Notes: generated from the letters alone by a model not told the origin. Shown: positions 1 to 9,336, numbered from the stretch's first letter. The stretch: DNA of 56,761 bases from Dethiosulfovibrio peptidovorans (GCA_002748665.1 PDTB01000026.1:1-56761); one strand, 5' to 3'. Program-made: numbers and translations.

Positions 1-1028
1 AAGATCACGAGCCCCAGAAGAACCAGCCCAAGGAGGGAGGTCAGGATCAGATTACGAATCAACCTGTTGGGAGCTGCCGTCACGTCTGACAGGGGGACGG
101 TAATAGAGAGGCTCCAAGGGGCAAGGTTAGATCCTAGAGGAATGGGAGTCTGTACCCTCAAAATATCTTCATTTAAGTTAATGGAATACTCAATGCAGGT
201 TTTTTTGTCTCCGGTGGTGATTATGTTCAAGATCTCGTCCAGGTTTTTGATTTTGCCTCTTCCCACCTCTTCTAGGTTCTTTTCTACAAGGTTTTTATTT
301 GGGTGATAGAGCATATATCCCTCGTTAGAGAAGAGGGTGTTATAGCTGTGTTCTGTAACCGAAATGGCAGTCACCTTCTCGGTGAAAGCAGCGAGATCTA
401 CGTCTAGGCCAACTACGCCGATGTTTTTCCCATCAAGTTTAATGGGGATGGAAAGAGTTGTTATAAGGTATGACTCTCCATTGTCCACATAGGAGTATCG
501 GCAGGGTTCTTCGATCATCGGGTGCCCAGAGCGAAGGGGGCCATAATACCAATCTCCGTCCTGAAGACTCTCCTCAGTAGTATCATACGTCCGAATGATA
601 GAGCCATTGTTGCGGACAAAAGTGCCTTCAAAACGCCCTGTCTCCTTAAATCCGTCAACTCCCGAAAATTCAGAATCCTTGCCGTCAAAGGCGTTGGGCT
701 CAAAGACGAACCATGCTGAAAGTGCTCCAGGAGTTTGAGCCAGGATCTGACGGGTCATGTCGATGACGTCTTTCCGAGCTTCGGGGGCGGTTCGGTTACA
801 CTCTTCAAGAGACGCTGCCAGAGTTTGAGCCGTAACGACGAAGCGAGTCATCGTCTTGGAGAGCTCTTCGGCCTCTCTCTCTGCAGATGCGGTGAGAAGC
901 TTGGTTGTCTTGGCTATGGAGTTGGTTCTCACCCTCAGAGCTGTATGGGCAATGATACTTCCCTGGATGATCACCAGAGCTCCCAACAGCACTACCAGCA
1001 ATTTCCCTCGGAATCGGAGTCTTATCAC
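1..1028 (-). CDS. Methyl-accepting chemotaxis protein, N-terminal part (runs off left edge)
   Basis: The minus-strand frame is open from a GTG at 1028 to the window edge, about 342 codons. It starts with a basic N-terminus and one hydrophobic segment (about residues 8-28, LLVVLLGALVII), followed by a long extracytoplasmic region. That region has the WYYGP ... SIPI ... GVVGLDVDL pattern of double-Cache (dCache_1) sensor domains. The frame ends in a second hydrophobic segment (LLGLVLLGLVIF) at the edge. This is the usual sensor half of a chemoreceptor; the HAMP and signalling domains would lie outside, so a Cache-type histidine kinase or cyclase remains possible. GTG 1028 is preferred over an ATG ten codons upstream because GAGGTGG lies just before it. 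Confidence 0.8.
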   Translation of the reverse strand, partial: MIRLRFRGKLLVVLLGALVIIQGSIIAHTALRVRTNSIAKTTKLLTASAEREAEELSKTMTRFVVTAQTLAASLEECNRTAPEARKDVIDMTRQILAQTPGALSAWFVFEPNAFDGKDSEFSGVDGFKETGRFEGTFVRNNGSIIRTYDTTEESLQDGDWYYGPLRSGHPMIEEPCRYSYVDNGESYLITTLSIPIKLDGKNIGVVGLDVDLAAFTEKVTAISVTEHSYNTLFSNEGYMLYHPNKNLVEKNLEEVGRGKIKNLDEILNIITTGDKKTCIEYSINLNEDILRVQTPIPLGSNLAPWSLSITVPLSDVTAAPNRLIRNLILTSLLGLVLLGLVI

Positions 1029-1072
1029 TTTTACCACCTCAAATTTAAAGACATCCATTGACAGATACCATG

Positions 1073-1100
1073 ATTATAGCATTTTTATAAGGGATATCCA
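1073..1100 (-). promoter_or_regulatory. Putative promoter of the chemoreceptor gene
   Basis: Read on the minus strand there is TGGATA, a 16-bp gap, then a consensus TATAAT (forward 1073-1078), about 45 bases before the GTG start. The -10 is strong and the -35 weak. Confidence 0.45.
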
Positions 1101-1111
1101 TTGCTATAAGA

Positions 1112-1375
1112 AGGGCATCTCTAAAAAGCTACAATCGAGTTTCCAGCCTCAGCTTGTTCCGCCAGAGTTCTGTCTCACCCAAACGTATTTTTGACCTGCC
1201 TGCTCCGTACCGTCGCCTTGAAGGGCACCTCCTGTGCCCTCTGTGTCCTCTCGGTTTGGGACGATGTTCGTCTCGCCCCAGTCGATACTTCACGATTGCA
1301 GGTCAAAAACACGAACCTCAAATGGGCTCCGTCGAAACGACCTGAGACGAGTTTCTGAGTTTTGAGAGGTTCCCT
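1112..1375 (+). repeat. MITE-like dispersed structured repeat, copy 1
   Basis: This intergenic element has imperfect terminal inverted repeats: it opens AGGGCATCTCTAAAAA and closes with the complement of AGGGAACCTCTCAAAA. The six bases ATAAGA flank it directly on both sides (1106-1111 and 1376-1381), as a target-site duplication would. It shares long identical tracts with the inverted copy at 9094-9336, including more than 40 consecutive bases around 1304-1352. It contains a hairpin, AGGGCAC-CTCC-TGTGCCCT, near 1218-1237. The small ORFs crossing it are not conserved between the copies, so it is probably non-coding. Confidence 0.7.
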
Positions 1376-1382
1376 ATAAGAA

Positions 1383-1928
1383 TTTCTTGCCTGAATCGGA
1401 GGTGAAAGGGAGACTTCTCCATTCACAATAGTGGCGATGTTCGTTGCCATACCTTGGCGTGGGGCATGAAACGCCTGGCCGGATTAGATTAGAAAGGATA
1501 ATCAAAACCAACCTGACAAAGGAGGCTGGGCGTTATAAAAAAGGCCTTTACCAGGCACTCCAAGCGCTTACAGCCTGTCATAGAGATAGGAAAGCCTTCT
1601 CTTGAGTTGAAATCGGAACAGGAAAAACGTTGTCTCTGTCCTGTATCATTTTGTTACGCTAAAATTCCATAAAGAACATTTTTATCCTTTTTCAGGAAAC
1701 TCCTGTCCGAGATTTTTGTATAGCCCTTTCTCTGTAGCTGCGTCAATAGAGGGGAAGATTATGTCTAATGTTAAAAACATTTTGCCTTGTTTTTATTATA
1801 AAAAAGTGGTGTGTTTTGCGAATTCGATTAATTTCAAAGTATGTAGAGGCTTCTTGAGGCGTGTTTGATAAGAGTAAGATATTGATGTTAAATCTTCATA
1901 TCCCAAATGTCTTGAGACCGTGATATGG
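1383..1928. other. Gene-free stretch before the RNA-processing hydrolase gene
   Basis: About 550 bases hold no ORF with a ribosome-binding site and protein-like composition. The second half is AT-rich (runs such as TTTTTATTATAAAAAA near 1790) and may contain regulatory DNA. No RNA gene was recognised. Confidence 0.4.
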
Positions 1929-1934
1929 TACAAT
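1929..1934 (+). promoter_or_regulatory. Putative extended -10 (TGGTACAAT)
   Basis: A TACAAT preceded by TATGG lies 50 bases before the chosen GTG start of the downstream gene. The possible TTG start at 1936 would sit immediately after this element, at or before the transcription start. That argues for translation from GTG 1984. Confidence 0.35.
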
Positions 1935-1983
1935 TTTGAGATGGATTCAATTGCTTGAGTGTCTTTATTTGGGAGGTGTTATC

Positions 1984-3585
1984 GTGCGATTGAAGGTTTT
2001 AGGTGCTGCGGGCGAGGTGACCGGATCTAACTATATGCTGGAGGTTGGCGACAAACGAGTTATGATAGATTGTGGTCTTCACCAGGGACGGGATGACGAA
2101 AAACGGAATCGGGAGCCCTTTCATTTTGATCCGACCAGCGTTGATGCCGTGCTTTTAACGCATGCCCACATCGACCATACTGGCCGAGTCCCTCTCCTGG
2201 TCAAGCAAGGATACAAGGGCAAAGTATATGGCTCTCTTCCAGCCGTGGAGCTCACGGAGGTTTTGTGGCGGGATTCGGCCCACCTTATGGCCGAGGAAGC
2301 TAGATGGCGGTCCAAGAAAAACGCCCGAAAGGGCCTGCCTCCAGTGGAACCTCTCTTCGACGATGACGACGTGACATCCGCCCTGAAAATGTTAACCCCC
2401 GTTTCGTATGACGATAAAATCCAGGTTGTTCCAGGTCTGGAGGTCCGATTCCGTGATGCTGGTCACATTATGGGGAGTGCCATTTTGGAGATATGGCTCA
2501 CCCAGGGAGATGCATCGGTGAAGATCGTTTTCAGCGGTGATCTTGGTCCCCAGAAAACGGTGATGGAGCGAACGCCCGCAGCTATCACCGAGGCTGACTA
2601 TGTTGTGATTGAGTCTACTTATGGGGATCGGGAACACAAGACTAACGACGAGAGTCGAGAGGAATTTCAGACTCTCATGAAGCAGATCCTTGCTAAAAAA
2701 TCCAAGGTCTATATCCCCACGTTTGTCGTTGATCGAGGCCAGAGGGTTATCTACGAACTCATGCTCCTTCAGGATCAGGGACTTGCTCAGGATGTGCCGA
2801 TCTATTTCGATTCCCCCATGGGCGTGAAGGCTACTAAGATTTATGAGGAGCATCTTGATCTCTGTTCCAGCGAAATTCAGGCCTATCGACATCAGGGCAA
2901 GCATCCTTTTTCTCCGGAACGACTAACGTATGTCTCGTCTGTGGAGGATTCTCAGGCCATCAACGACGTAGATCACGCGATAATTTTGGCAGGCAGCGGC
3001 ATGTGTAACGGCGGTCGGATCGTCCATCACCTGAAGCATGGAATATGGAACCCAGAGAACCACGTTGTCTTTGTGGGATATCAGGCCGTCGGCACCTTAG
3101 GACGGCGGATCGTCGAGGGGCAAAAGCAGCTTCGTATTGCAGGGGAAGACGTGATGGTTCGGGCCCAGATCCATACTATCAACGGTTTCTCGGCTCACGC
3201 TGATCGCAGGGATCTTCTGGCGTGGGCGTCTAATTTTGCCGATGCGTCACCGTCTTTTTTCGTCACTCATGGTGAGCCTAAATCGTCTGAGGCTTTGGCT
3301 AAAAGCCTCAGAGAGAAGGGCTTTCAGGCTGTGGTCCCGGTGGTTGATCAGGAGTTTGAGCTGTCGCCTAACGTCTCAGAGCGGGAAGCAAAGATCGTTG
3401 TTGCCACGCCTCAAAGCCATGTTTCGGCCTATGTGGAGGTTGCCAGATCTCTGAGCGAGATCGCCGCCATAACTGAGCGGCTCAGCGAATCGGCAGCCTC
3501 TATGGGGGACCCTGAGCAGGCTTTGCCTCTTTTGAATTCGGCGAAGGTCCTTCTGGAGACCGTCACGAACCGATCCAGGTGTTGA
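1984..3585 (+). CDS. Beta-CASP metallo-beta-lactamase, RNA-processing hydrolase
   Basis: This predicted cytoplasmic protein of 533 residues belongs to the CPSF73/Ysh1-like MBL family of RNA endo/exonucleases. The zinc motif HAHIDH is at residues 60-65. Further family motifs are the metal-ligand stretch DAGHIMGSA near residue 160, FSGDLG near 185, the beta-CASP insert, and a C-terminal RMMBL segment with FSAHADRRDLLAW and THGEPKSSEAL. The length is typical. GTG 1984 is chosen because GGGAGGTG lies 5 bases upstream; an in-frame TTG at 1936 would add 16 residues without a ribosome site. The exact RNA substrate cannot be read from sequence. The gene heads a same-strand group with short gaps. Confidence 0.88.
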   Translation: MRLKVLGAAGEVTGSNYMLEVGDKRVMIDCGLHQGRDDEKRNREPFHFDPTSVDAVLLTHAHIDHTGRVPLLVKQGYKGKVYGSLPAVELTEVLWRDSAHLMAEEARWRSKKNARKGLPPVEPLFDDDDVTSALKMLTPVSYDDKIQVVPGLEVRFRDAGHIMGSAILEIWLTQGDASVKIVFSGDLGPQKTVMERTPAAITEADYVVIESTYGDREHKTNDESREEFQTLMKQILAKKSKVYIPTFVVDRGQRVIYELMLLQDQGLAQDVPIYFDSPMGVKATKIYEEHLDLCSSEIQAYRHQGKHPFSPERLTYVSSVEDSQAINDVDHAIILAGSGMCNGGRIVHHLKHGIWNPENHVVFVGYQAVGTLGRRIVEGQKQLRIAGEDVMVRAQIHTINGFSAHADRRDLLAWASNFADASPSFFVTHGEPKSSEALAKSLREKGFQAVVPVVDQEFELSPNVSEREAKIVVATPQSHVSAYVEVARSLSEIAAITERLSESAASMGDPEQALPLLNSAKVLLETVTNRSRC

Positions 3586-3601
3586 TAGGGAGTTTTGCCT
3601 C

Positions 3602-4936
3602 GTGAGCTCCGTAAGACGATCAAGCTTTTTTCTCGTCTTTGTTGTCGTGCTTCTGGGGAGTATGGCCTTGATCGTGGCGGCTCGATGGGCTTTGCCGGAG
3701 GATCTCCATCGGGTGGAAAACGCCTTGCCTGCGCTGGTTGTACGCAGGCCATATGGGGTTTTTATCGGGCAGGGAGCTGTTTGGAACGGAGCGGTATTCC
3801 AGCTGCTCATTAATGATCTTGATAAAAGGGGTATAGGGCTGAGCAGCGTAGGTCCTCTTCTCAGGGTGATCCCTCTGGCCGAAAGGGCTGCCTGCATGGT
3901 CACGGTATCGTCCTCTCAGGTAGAGGTATGTGCTGCTTTTCGGTTTTGTGAGTCGGTTCAATGGGCTCTGTCTGACGGTTTTCTCTCAGCGCCGTTTCGT
4001 GAACTGTGGGGAGACGTCGTGTCTGTGCGCTTTTATAATGAAGGGCGGCAGTATTTCGCCCTTTCCGGTGCTGCTTTTGAGAAATCTCTCTATGCTACGC
4101 TGGATGGCGATCTGGTTTTGCTGGCATCGTCACGTGATCTGTTGTCTTTGATGCTCGACACCCTTTATCATCGGAAGGAGATTTTCTCGCCTGTATGGAT
4201 GCTGGAACCCTTGTGGGATTCGCATCTGGAGGTTCGAGATACAGACGGTGGTTTTCACGGTGCGTGGTGTTTGTCGAACGATGAGGGGGTCTTTGAATGG
4301 TATGTTCAGGGAATTGACCACCTCAAGAGTTTTTGGGCTCCTCGCCGATGGGACGATTTTCTTCCCGAAGTGTCTCGTCCTCTGTCCTCAATGATCGGGA
4401 TTGCTCAGCCTCACCGGATGGTGGTGACCATCGGCGGTCAGGCCAGGCTTCTCTCGGCTCCCTTTCCAGGGATGAGCGTTACGGTTTGGGGCGACGGTCC
4501 CGTTCGGGATGGTATTCATGATCTGTGGCAGGATATCGTCTCCTCAGGGATGGCTGGGAGTTGTGATGTCGATCTGGGGGGAGATATTGAGGTGCCATTC
4601 CCGATGGTCGTTCGTTTGGAGCCGAACAGGTCATTTATTGCCTTGGGGCGATCCGAGGTCATGGATTCATTGATGCCCCGGGAGCTGGACGATGTTATTC
4701 CTGGTCCTTGGAGGTTGAGTCTTCTCTGGGGGCACGTGGAAGGGGCACTTTGTGCCAAGGCTCTGGAGGGGATGATCAAGTCAGAGGGAATTGTCTTTCC
4801 GTCGGTTTGGGGGCAATCACCCTTCGCCTATCGATCGTCTTTGATCGCTTTAACTCGATGGCTTCGATCAGTGGGAACTCTCTCGTTCGTGGTTCCCGAG
4901 ATCGATAGAGGAATTCTTTTGTGGAAAGAACCATGA
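3602..4936 (+). CDS. Membrane-anchored protein of unknown function
   Basis: This 444-residue protein was not recognised. It has an N-terminal hydrophobic segment (about residues 9-27, FFLVFVVVLLGSMALIVAA) without an obvious cleavage site, so it is probably a signal anchor holding a large periplasmic domain. The body is rich in beta-prone segments and has no catalytic motif I can name; it is vaguely reminiscent of DUF3352-type large periplasmic proteins. The start is GTG with AGGGAG upstream, only 16 bases after the preceding stop, and tyrS follows 37 bases downstream, so it is probably co-transcribed. Codon use resembles its neighbours. Confidence 0.7.
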   Translation: MSSVRRSSFFLVFVVVLLGSMALIVAARWALPEDLHRVENALPALVVRRPYGVFIGQGAVWNGAVFQLLINDLDKRGIGLSSVGPLLRVIPLAERAACMVTVSSSQVEVCAAFRFCESVQWALSDGFLSAPFRELWGDVVSVRFYNEGRQYFALSGAAFEKSLYATLDGDLVLLASSRDLLSLMLDTLYHRKEIFSPVWMLEPLWDSHLEVRDTDGGFHGAWCLSNDEGVFEWYVQGIDHLKSFWAPRRWDDFLPEVSRPLSSMIGIAQPHRMVVTIGGQARLLSAPFPGMSVTVWGDGPVRDGIHDLWQDIVSSGMAGSCDVDLGGDIEVPFPMVVRLEPNRSFIALGRSEVMDSLMPRELDDVIPGPWRLSLLWGHVEGALCAKALEGMIKSEGIVFPSVWGQSPFAYRSSLIALTRWLRSVGTLSFVVPEIDRGILLWKEP

Positions 4937-4973
4937 CGGCCGTATAACCGTCCGTGTTTGGAGGCTTCTGTAT

Positions 4974-6254
4974 ATGAGCGAAAATGGGTTTACGATTCTT
5001 GAGGAACGGGGATATATCGAGTGGAGCAGCCATCCCCAGGAAATGGAGGCCCTGTTTCAGGAGGGGCGAGTCACGGCTTATGTGGGGTTTGATCCCACGG
5101 CGGACAGTCTTCATGTCGGGCACCTTGTTCCCCTGATGGGTTTGGCCTGGCTTCAGCGTCTGGGGCATAGGCCTATTCTTCTGGCCGGTGGTGGGACGGG
5201 CATGATCGGCGATCCCTCGGGGAAGAGTAAGGAACGAAACCTTCTGTCCATTGAGCAGATTCGCTCCAACGTGGAGGCTGTTAAGGAGCAGCTTGCCCAC
5301 TTTGTGAGCTTCGATTCGGGGGAGACTGGGGCGATTTTGGTCAACAACTACGACTGGTTGAGTTCCATATCCTTTCTCGACTTTCTGCGAGATGTGGGAA
5401 AGCATTTTACTGTAAATTATATGGTGGCCAAGGAACATGTTCGTTCGAGGCTGACCAACCCGGATAAGAGCATTTCCTTTACCGAGTTTTCTTATACTCT
5501 GCTTCAGGCGTACGATTTTCTCCATCTTCACCGGACGTACGGGTGTCGACTTCAGATGGGAGGGAACGATCAGCAGGGGAACATCGTGTCGGGGTTGGAC
5601 CTGATCCGGAAGACGGATGGGGCTCAGGTGTACGGCACTACCAATCCGCTGTTGCTCACCTCTTCGGGGACAAAATTTGGCAAAACTGAAGAGGGAGCGG
5701 TATGGCTCGATCCCAAGAGGACATCGCCGTACCGGTTCTATCAGTTTTGGGTGAACACCGAAGACGTTCAGGTTGAAACGCTGCTTAAGCTCTTCACTTT
5801 TATGCCCTTAGACGAGATTGCTCGTATTATGGAGCTCCACAGGGAGGCTCCCGAACGTCGAGAGGCCCAGAAAGCTTTGGCTTTCGCCGTTACAGCCTTG
5901 CTTCACGGACGAGGAGCTGCCCAAACCTCTCGACGAGCCAGCGATATTCTCTTCGGTGGAGGCTTTGATCCTGTGGATCTTTCTTCCGATATGATGGAGA
6001 TTCTGGCCTCGGAGGCACCTTTTTCTCGGGTGTCCATTCCATCAGCGTTGCCCGATCTCATGGTGGCAGCTCAGGCGGCCAGTAGCAAAGGCGAGGCTCG
6101 ACGACTGGTGTGCGGTGGTGGCGTTTCGTTGAATGGGCGGCGTATCGACGACGACCGTCTGGAGGTCGATTCTTCCTGGCTGTTGGAGTCTGGGTATCTC
6201 TTTTTGAAGGTAGGGAAGCGGCGGTTTTTCGTCGTTCAGGCTGAGAACCTGTAG
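4974..6254 (+). CDS. tyrS: Tyrosine--tRNA ligase
   Basis: This 426-residue class I aminoacyl-tRNA synthetase charges tRNA-Tyr in the cytoplasm. The HIGH-type signature is HVGH at residues 47-50 (PTADSLHVGH). The tyrosine-binding segment includes QMGGNDQQGN. The KMSKS-type signature is KFGKT in GTKFGKTEEG, which marks the common bacterial TyrRS subtype. A C-terminal S4 RNA-binding domain (about residues 350-410, with EARRLVCGGGVSLNGRRI) is present. The length is as expected and the whole protein appears intact. It lies in a same-strand group with RNA-processing and lipid A genes. Confidence 0.97.
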   Translation: MSENGFTILEERGYIEWSSHPQEMEALFQEGRVTAYVGFDPTADSLHVGHLVPLMGLAWLQRLGHRPILLAGGGTGMIGDPSGKSKERNLLSIEQIRSNVEAVKEQLAHFVSFDSGETGAILVNNYDWLSSISFLDFLRDVGKHFTVNYMVAKEHVRSRLTNPDKSISFTEFSYTLLQAYDFLHLHRTYGCRLQMGGNDQQGNIVSGLDLIRKTDGAQVYGTTNPLLLTSSGTKFGKTEEGAVWLDPKRTSPYRFYQFWVNTEDVQVETLLKLFTFMPLDEIARIMELHREAPERREAQKALAFAVTALLHGRGAAQTSRRASDILFGGGFDPVDLSSDMMEILASEAPFSRVSIPSALPDLMVAAQAASSKGEARRLVCGGGVSLNGRRIDDDRLEVDSSWLLESGYLFLKVGKRRFFVVQAENL

Positions 6255-6288
6255 TTTTACAAATTCTCCCGAAAAGGAGGTCGTGCCG

Positions 6289-7194
6289 ATGCGGTCGAAT
6301 GGGTGGGTGTGGTTTCTTTCAGAGTCTCTTCGTTACTGGGAAATTTTATCAATTGGTCTCACTGCTCGTCAGTTGGGGGCCGATGGTCTGCGACTGACGG
6401 TCATCTCCGGGAGCGGTTTTTTCCCGAGCTCGCTTGTGGACGTCGTCTCTTGGAAGAGCCTGAGTGGCTTCCGCCGTGCCCGTATCGCTTCGACCTATGG
6501 TCAGCTTTGGCATCTTTGGGGACAGCAGCCTCGATGGTGGCCTTTGGTTCGTGCTCGCTCCTTAACGGTACACTCTCTGAAAGGGGGCAACGAATCCTGG
6601 CAGGGCCATCCTGCCGAGTTTTCAAGTGTTTCTGAGGCGGCTGAGGATGTCAACGTCTGGCGTCCTGCCTTCGAGAGGGATTTGGCCTGGGGGCGTCCTG
6701 AGGACGATCAGGGAGAACCTATGGCGCTTGTTGTTTTTCCCAGCTCGACGGCCCGCCCGGATAGATCTGTCATGGATTTTTTATCACGAGACTTTCCCTG
6801 GCCTCTCGTTAAGCTCTCAGATCAAGCGGGAGCCCTCTTCGGGGCCGTGGGCGTCGTGAGCGAGACCGAGGCGGTTCGCTTTCTCTCCAATAGAGGACGG
6901 CTTCTGGTCCTTCCAGGAGTCGATGTGTCCACGGCTATCCTGGCTGCCTTTGCCTCGTTATATGGAGTTCCTACCGTGTCACCTTGGTCACCTCTGTTGG
7001 ACGATCTTTTGGGGCCTGATGGGTATATTCCCCTCAGGAGAAACGAGCTTCCCAAACCGTTGGAGGTGATCGGTGATTTGGGTCGTCAGGCGGCTATCCA
7101 GGGACGTCACAGGATTCATGATCGTTGCTCGTCTCGGGAGTCTGCTGAAACTCTTCAGAATATCTACCGGACTTTGTCGGAGGGGCGCCGATGA
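6289..7194 (+). CDS. Glycosyltransferase-like protein of unknown specificity
   Basis: This 301-residue protein is not confidently recognised. The C-terminal half has the look of a GT-B glycosyltransferase (VDVSTAILAAFASLYGVPTV, then GPDGYIPL and a helical tail), similar in style to ELM1/Kdo-transferase type enzymes, but no signature residue can be assigned. Its stop overlaps the ATG of the lipid A acyltransferase by four bases (ATGA), which links it to lipopolysaccharide synthesis. ATG 6289 is preferred because AAGGAGG lies eight bases upstream; a GTG at 6283 would be too close to it. There is no signal peptide, so it should act at the cytoplasmic face. Confidence 0.6.
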   Translation: MRSNGWVWFLSESLRYWEILSIGLTARQLGADGLRLTVISGSGFFPSSLVDVVSWKSLSGFRRARIASTYGQLWHLWGQQPRWWPLVRARSLTVHSLKGGNESWQGHPAEFSSVSEAAEDVNVWRPAFERDLAWGRPEDDQGEPMALVVFPSSTARPDRSVMDFLSRDFPWPLVKLSDQAGALFGAVGVVSETEAVRFLSNRGRLLVLPGVDVSTAILAAFASLYGVPTVSPWSPLLDDLLGPDGYIPLRRNELPKPLEVIGDLGRQAAIQGRHRIHDRCSSRESAETLQNIYRTLSEGRR

Positions 7195-8075
7195 GCCTAC
7201 GGGTTCGGTTCGTCGAAGTTCTTCGGCGGATTCTGGCCCATCCAGGCTGGCGTGGTTGGGTTCTGTTTTGGGTTCTTCGAGGGCTGGTGGGGCTTGTTTC
7301 TCCCAGATCGGATATCTCTTTGGACAATCTGGCTCGGGCGTATCCCCAAAAAAGTCCGCATTGGCATCGACGGATTCTGAACGCGATGTACGACCACTTC
7401 AGCTGGATGGCTGTAGAATACCTGGCTTTGATCGACGATCCGTCACAGGCTCTCCGGTGGGTTCGTCGGGTTCGAGGGCGAGAGTTTTTGGACTCCTTGC
7501 TTCGACGGGGCGAGGGCTGTGTGATTTTGGCTGGCCACGGTGGGAATTGGGAGCTTCTCTCCGCATGGTTGTGTCAAAGTGGGTATCCTCTGTACGCAGC
7601 GGTTCGGGATCCGAATCTCTGCGATTTTGCCGAGCTCATGGAGCGATACCGCAGGACTGTGGGACTTCGGACCCTTCGAAGGGAACGTCAGGGAGTGAGG
7701 GAGATGTTCCGGCTTCCCAGAGAAGGTGGTTTCCTGGGATTGGTCGCCGATCAGGATGGGGGCCCCCTCGGAGTTCCGGTCCGTTTCTTTGGACGATGGT
7801 GTTCCATGCCTGGTGGTCCGGCGTCGATTGCGGCGGTCGCTCGGGTTCCTGTGGTCCCTCTGTCCATTCAAAGGCTTGCTCCGTTTGTTCACGAGGTGAC
7901 TATTGAAGAGCCTCTGTATCCGCTTGAGGGGGTAAGCCGAAAAAAACAGATGACGATCCTTTCTCAGCGACTGAGTTCCGTTTTGGAGGACATGGTTCGT
8001 CGCAAGCCTGATGAATGGCTCTGGATGCATCGACGATGGAAAACTAAACTTTTCCCTTCGGTGACCGATGTTTGA
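7191..8075 (+). CDS. Lipid A biosynthesis acyltransferase (LpxL/HtrB family)
   Basis: This 294-residue inner-membrane enzyme would transfer a secondary acyl chain to Kdo-lipid A or its precursor. The H-x4-D/E acyltransferase motif is HGGNWE at residues 116-121, followed by the family segments ADQDGGPLGVPVRFFGRW and PGGPASIAAVARVPVVP. The C-terminus EWLWMHRRWK is typical (family consensus Q-W-x-W-x-H-R-R-W). An N-terminal hydrophobic stretch (about 24-36) would anchor it. It overlaps the preceding gene by ATGA, indicating translational coupling. The gene shows that the host makes an outer membrane with lipid A. Its chain specificity (LpxL versus LpxM) cannot be told. Confidence 0.93.
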   Translation: MSLRVRFVEVLRRILAHPGWRGWVLFWVLRGLVGLVSPRSDISLDNLARAYPQKSPHWHRRILNAMYDHFSWMAVEYLALIDDPSQALRWVRRVRGREFLDSLLRRGEGCVILAGHGGNWELLSAWLCQSGYPLYAAVRDPNLCDFAELMERYRRTVGLRTLRRERQGVREMFRLPREGGFLGLVADQDGGPLGVPVRFFGRWCSMPGGPASIAAVARVPVVPLSIQRLAPFVHEVTIEEPLYPLEGVSRKKQMTILSQRLSSVLEDMVRRKPDEWLWMHRRWKTKLFPSVTDV

Positions 8076-8125
8076 AGTCCTACAGTGAAGGTGGTATTCT
8101 ATAAGCCTAGGGAGGTGAGGGCGGT

Positions 8126-9055
8126 ATGATCGTCTATGAACTGATGACAAACGGAGACGCGGTCAGATTGCCCGGTCTGCCTTTCTTCGAAAGTGTCCCC
8201 GGGGTTGATGAGCCTCGGGTTGTTTTGTTGATGCCCTATAATCGTCTTCTCGTGGGGTTCTGTTACGGAGGAGCATACGAACGTTGGCTGTGGGGAAAAC
8301 CAGGCGATATCGATAGCTGGCAGGAGGCGTTCATATACGATAGATTGCCGAGCACTTTCGACACTGGAGATGTGGTCATCTCGGTAAGCAGCGAGGTAAC
8401 GAGTCGTCTTCGGTCTCATCTGTTGTCCGAACTACCTCCGCCGGGAAATCACGGCGATACCATGTTCGTCTTGAGAGACCTTTTGGGAGCGGCTTTCCCC
8501 ATGGACCAAGACGATCTTTGGGATGACGAAGAGGGAGTCTTGGCCTCTTTGTTTAACTTAGGGGAGTTCCGTTACCTCTATTGGGGTGTCCGCAAAGCGC
8601 TTTCTTTAGGCGATCACTCCATGGTCGGTCGGGTGAAGATATGGGCTCGGCGGGGTGTCGACGTGTTTCGAGATATTGCTGAACCTCCTAAGATGTGGAT
8701 GTCTGTAGGAGAACTTCCAGGTAACAAAGGGCTGGCAGAGCTGGAATCCCTGCTTTTCAAACCTGAGCAGCTTCGGCGAATGAATCTGGAAAAGAGTGGT
8801 TCCGTTGTCTTTCGGGGCGATACAGGATATCTGGTCCGTTTTGAGGGACAGCGCCCTTTCGGTGAGATTGCCGTAACGGTGTGGATGTACTTTCCCACGC
8901 CTATCTGGGAGGAGATGAAGGATCGCCGGGGACTTCGAGCTCAAGAGATCGTGATCCTTTCATGGGGATATCTGGACGCTTTGGAAGCTACCAGGGAGCT
9001 GGAGCGATACGGACGTCCTCAGTCTTTGGAGGAAATTATACAGGTTAAAAGCTAA
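8126..9055 (+). CDS. Protein of unknown function
   Basis: This 309-residue soluble, acidic protein was not recognised. It has no signal peptide, membrane segment or catalytic motif that I can identify. Composition and codon use match the surrounding chromosomal genes, so it is a real gene rather than a chance ORF. GGGAGGTGAGGG precedes the ATG by a few bases. It closes the tyrS-lipid A group and is followed directly by the second MITE-like repeat, which may separate it from the next transcription unit. Confidence 0.75.
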   Translation: MIVYELMTNGDAVRLPGLPFFESVPGVDEPRVVLLMPYNRLLVGFCYGGAYERWLWGKPGDIDSWQEAFIYDRLPSTFDTGDVVISVSSEVTSRLRSHLLSELPPPGNHGDTMFVLRDLLGAAFPMDQDDLWDDEEGVLASLFNLGEFRYLYWGVRKALSLGDHSMVGRVKIWARRGVDVFRDIAEPPKMWMSVGELPGNKGLAELESLLFKPEQLRRMNLEKSGSVVFRGDTGYLVRFEGQRPFGEIAVTVWMYFPTPIWEEMKDRRGLRAQEIVILSWGYLDALEATRELERYGRPQSLEEIIQVKS

Positions 9056-9093
9056 TCGGTCAGGGAGTTTTCTGAACATAAAACTCAATCTCA

Positions 9094-9336
9094 AGGGAAT
9101 CTCTGAAAACGCAGAAACTCGCCTCAGGTCGTTTCGACGGAGCCCATTTGAGGTTCGTGTTTTTGACCTGCTATCGTGAAGTATCATCACCTGGGGCGAC
9201 ATCCTGTCGCCCCAAGCTGAGAGGGCATGGGAGGTGCCCCTCGATGCGACGGTACGGAGCAGGTAGGTCCAAAGTTACGTTTGGGCGAGACAGGGCACTG
9301 AGGGAACGACCTGATGCAGGTTTTTAGAGGTGCCCT
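9094..9336 (-). repeat. MITE-like dispersed structured repeat, copy 2 (inverted)
   Basis: On the minus strand this reads AGGGCACCTCTAAAAACC at one end and finishes with the complement of AGGGAATCTCTGAAAAC, the same termini as copy 1 at 1112-1375. A tract of more than 40 bases (forward about 9121-9170) is identical to copy 1. Two hairpins are conserved in position: GGGGCGACA-TCC-TGTCGCCCC (9193-9213) and the GGGCAC...TGCCC pair. No clear target-site duplication is visible, but the inverted repeat seems to extend outward by CAATCTC on both sides. Confidence 0.7.

Noticed and set aside
1154-1450. Short ORFs on both strands across the first MITE-like repeat
   Set aside because: They are not kept in frame in the second copy of the repeat, so they are chance frames.
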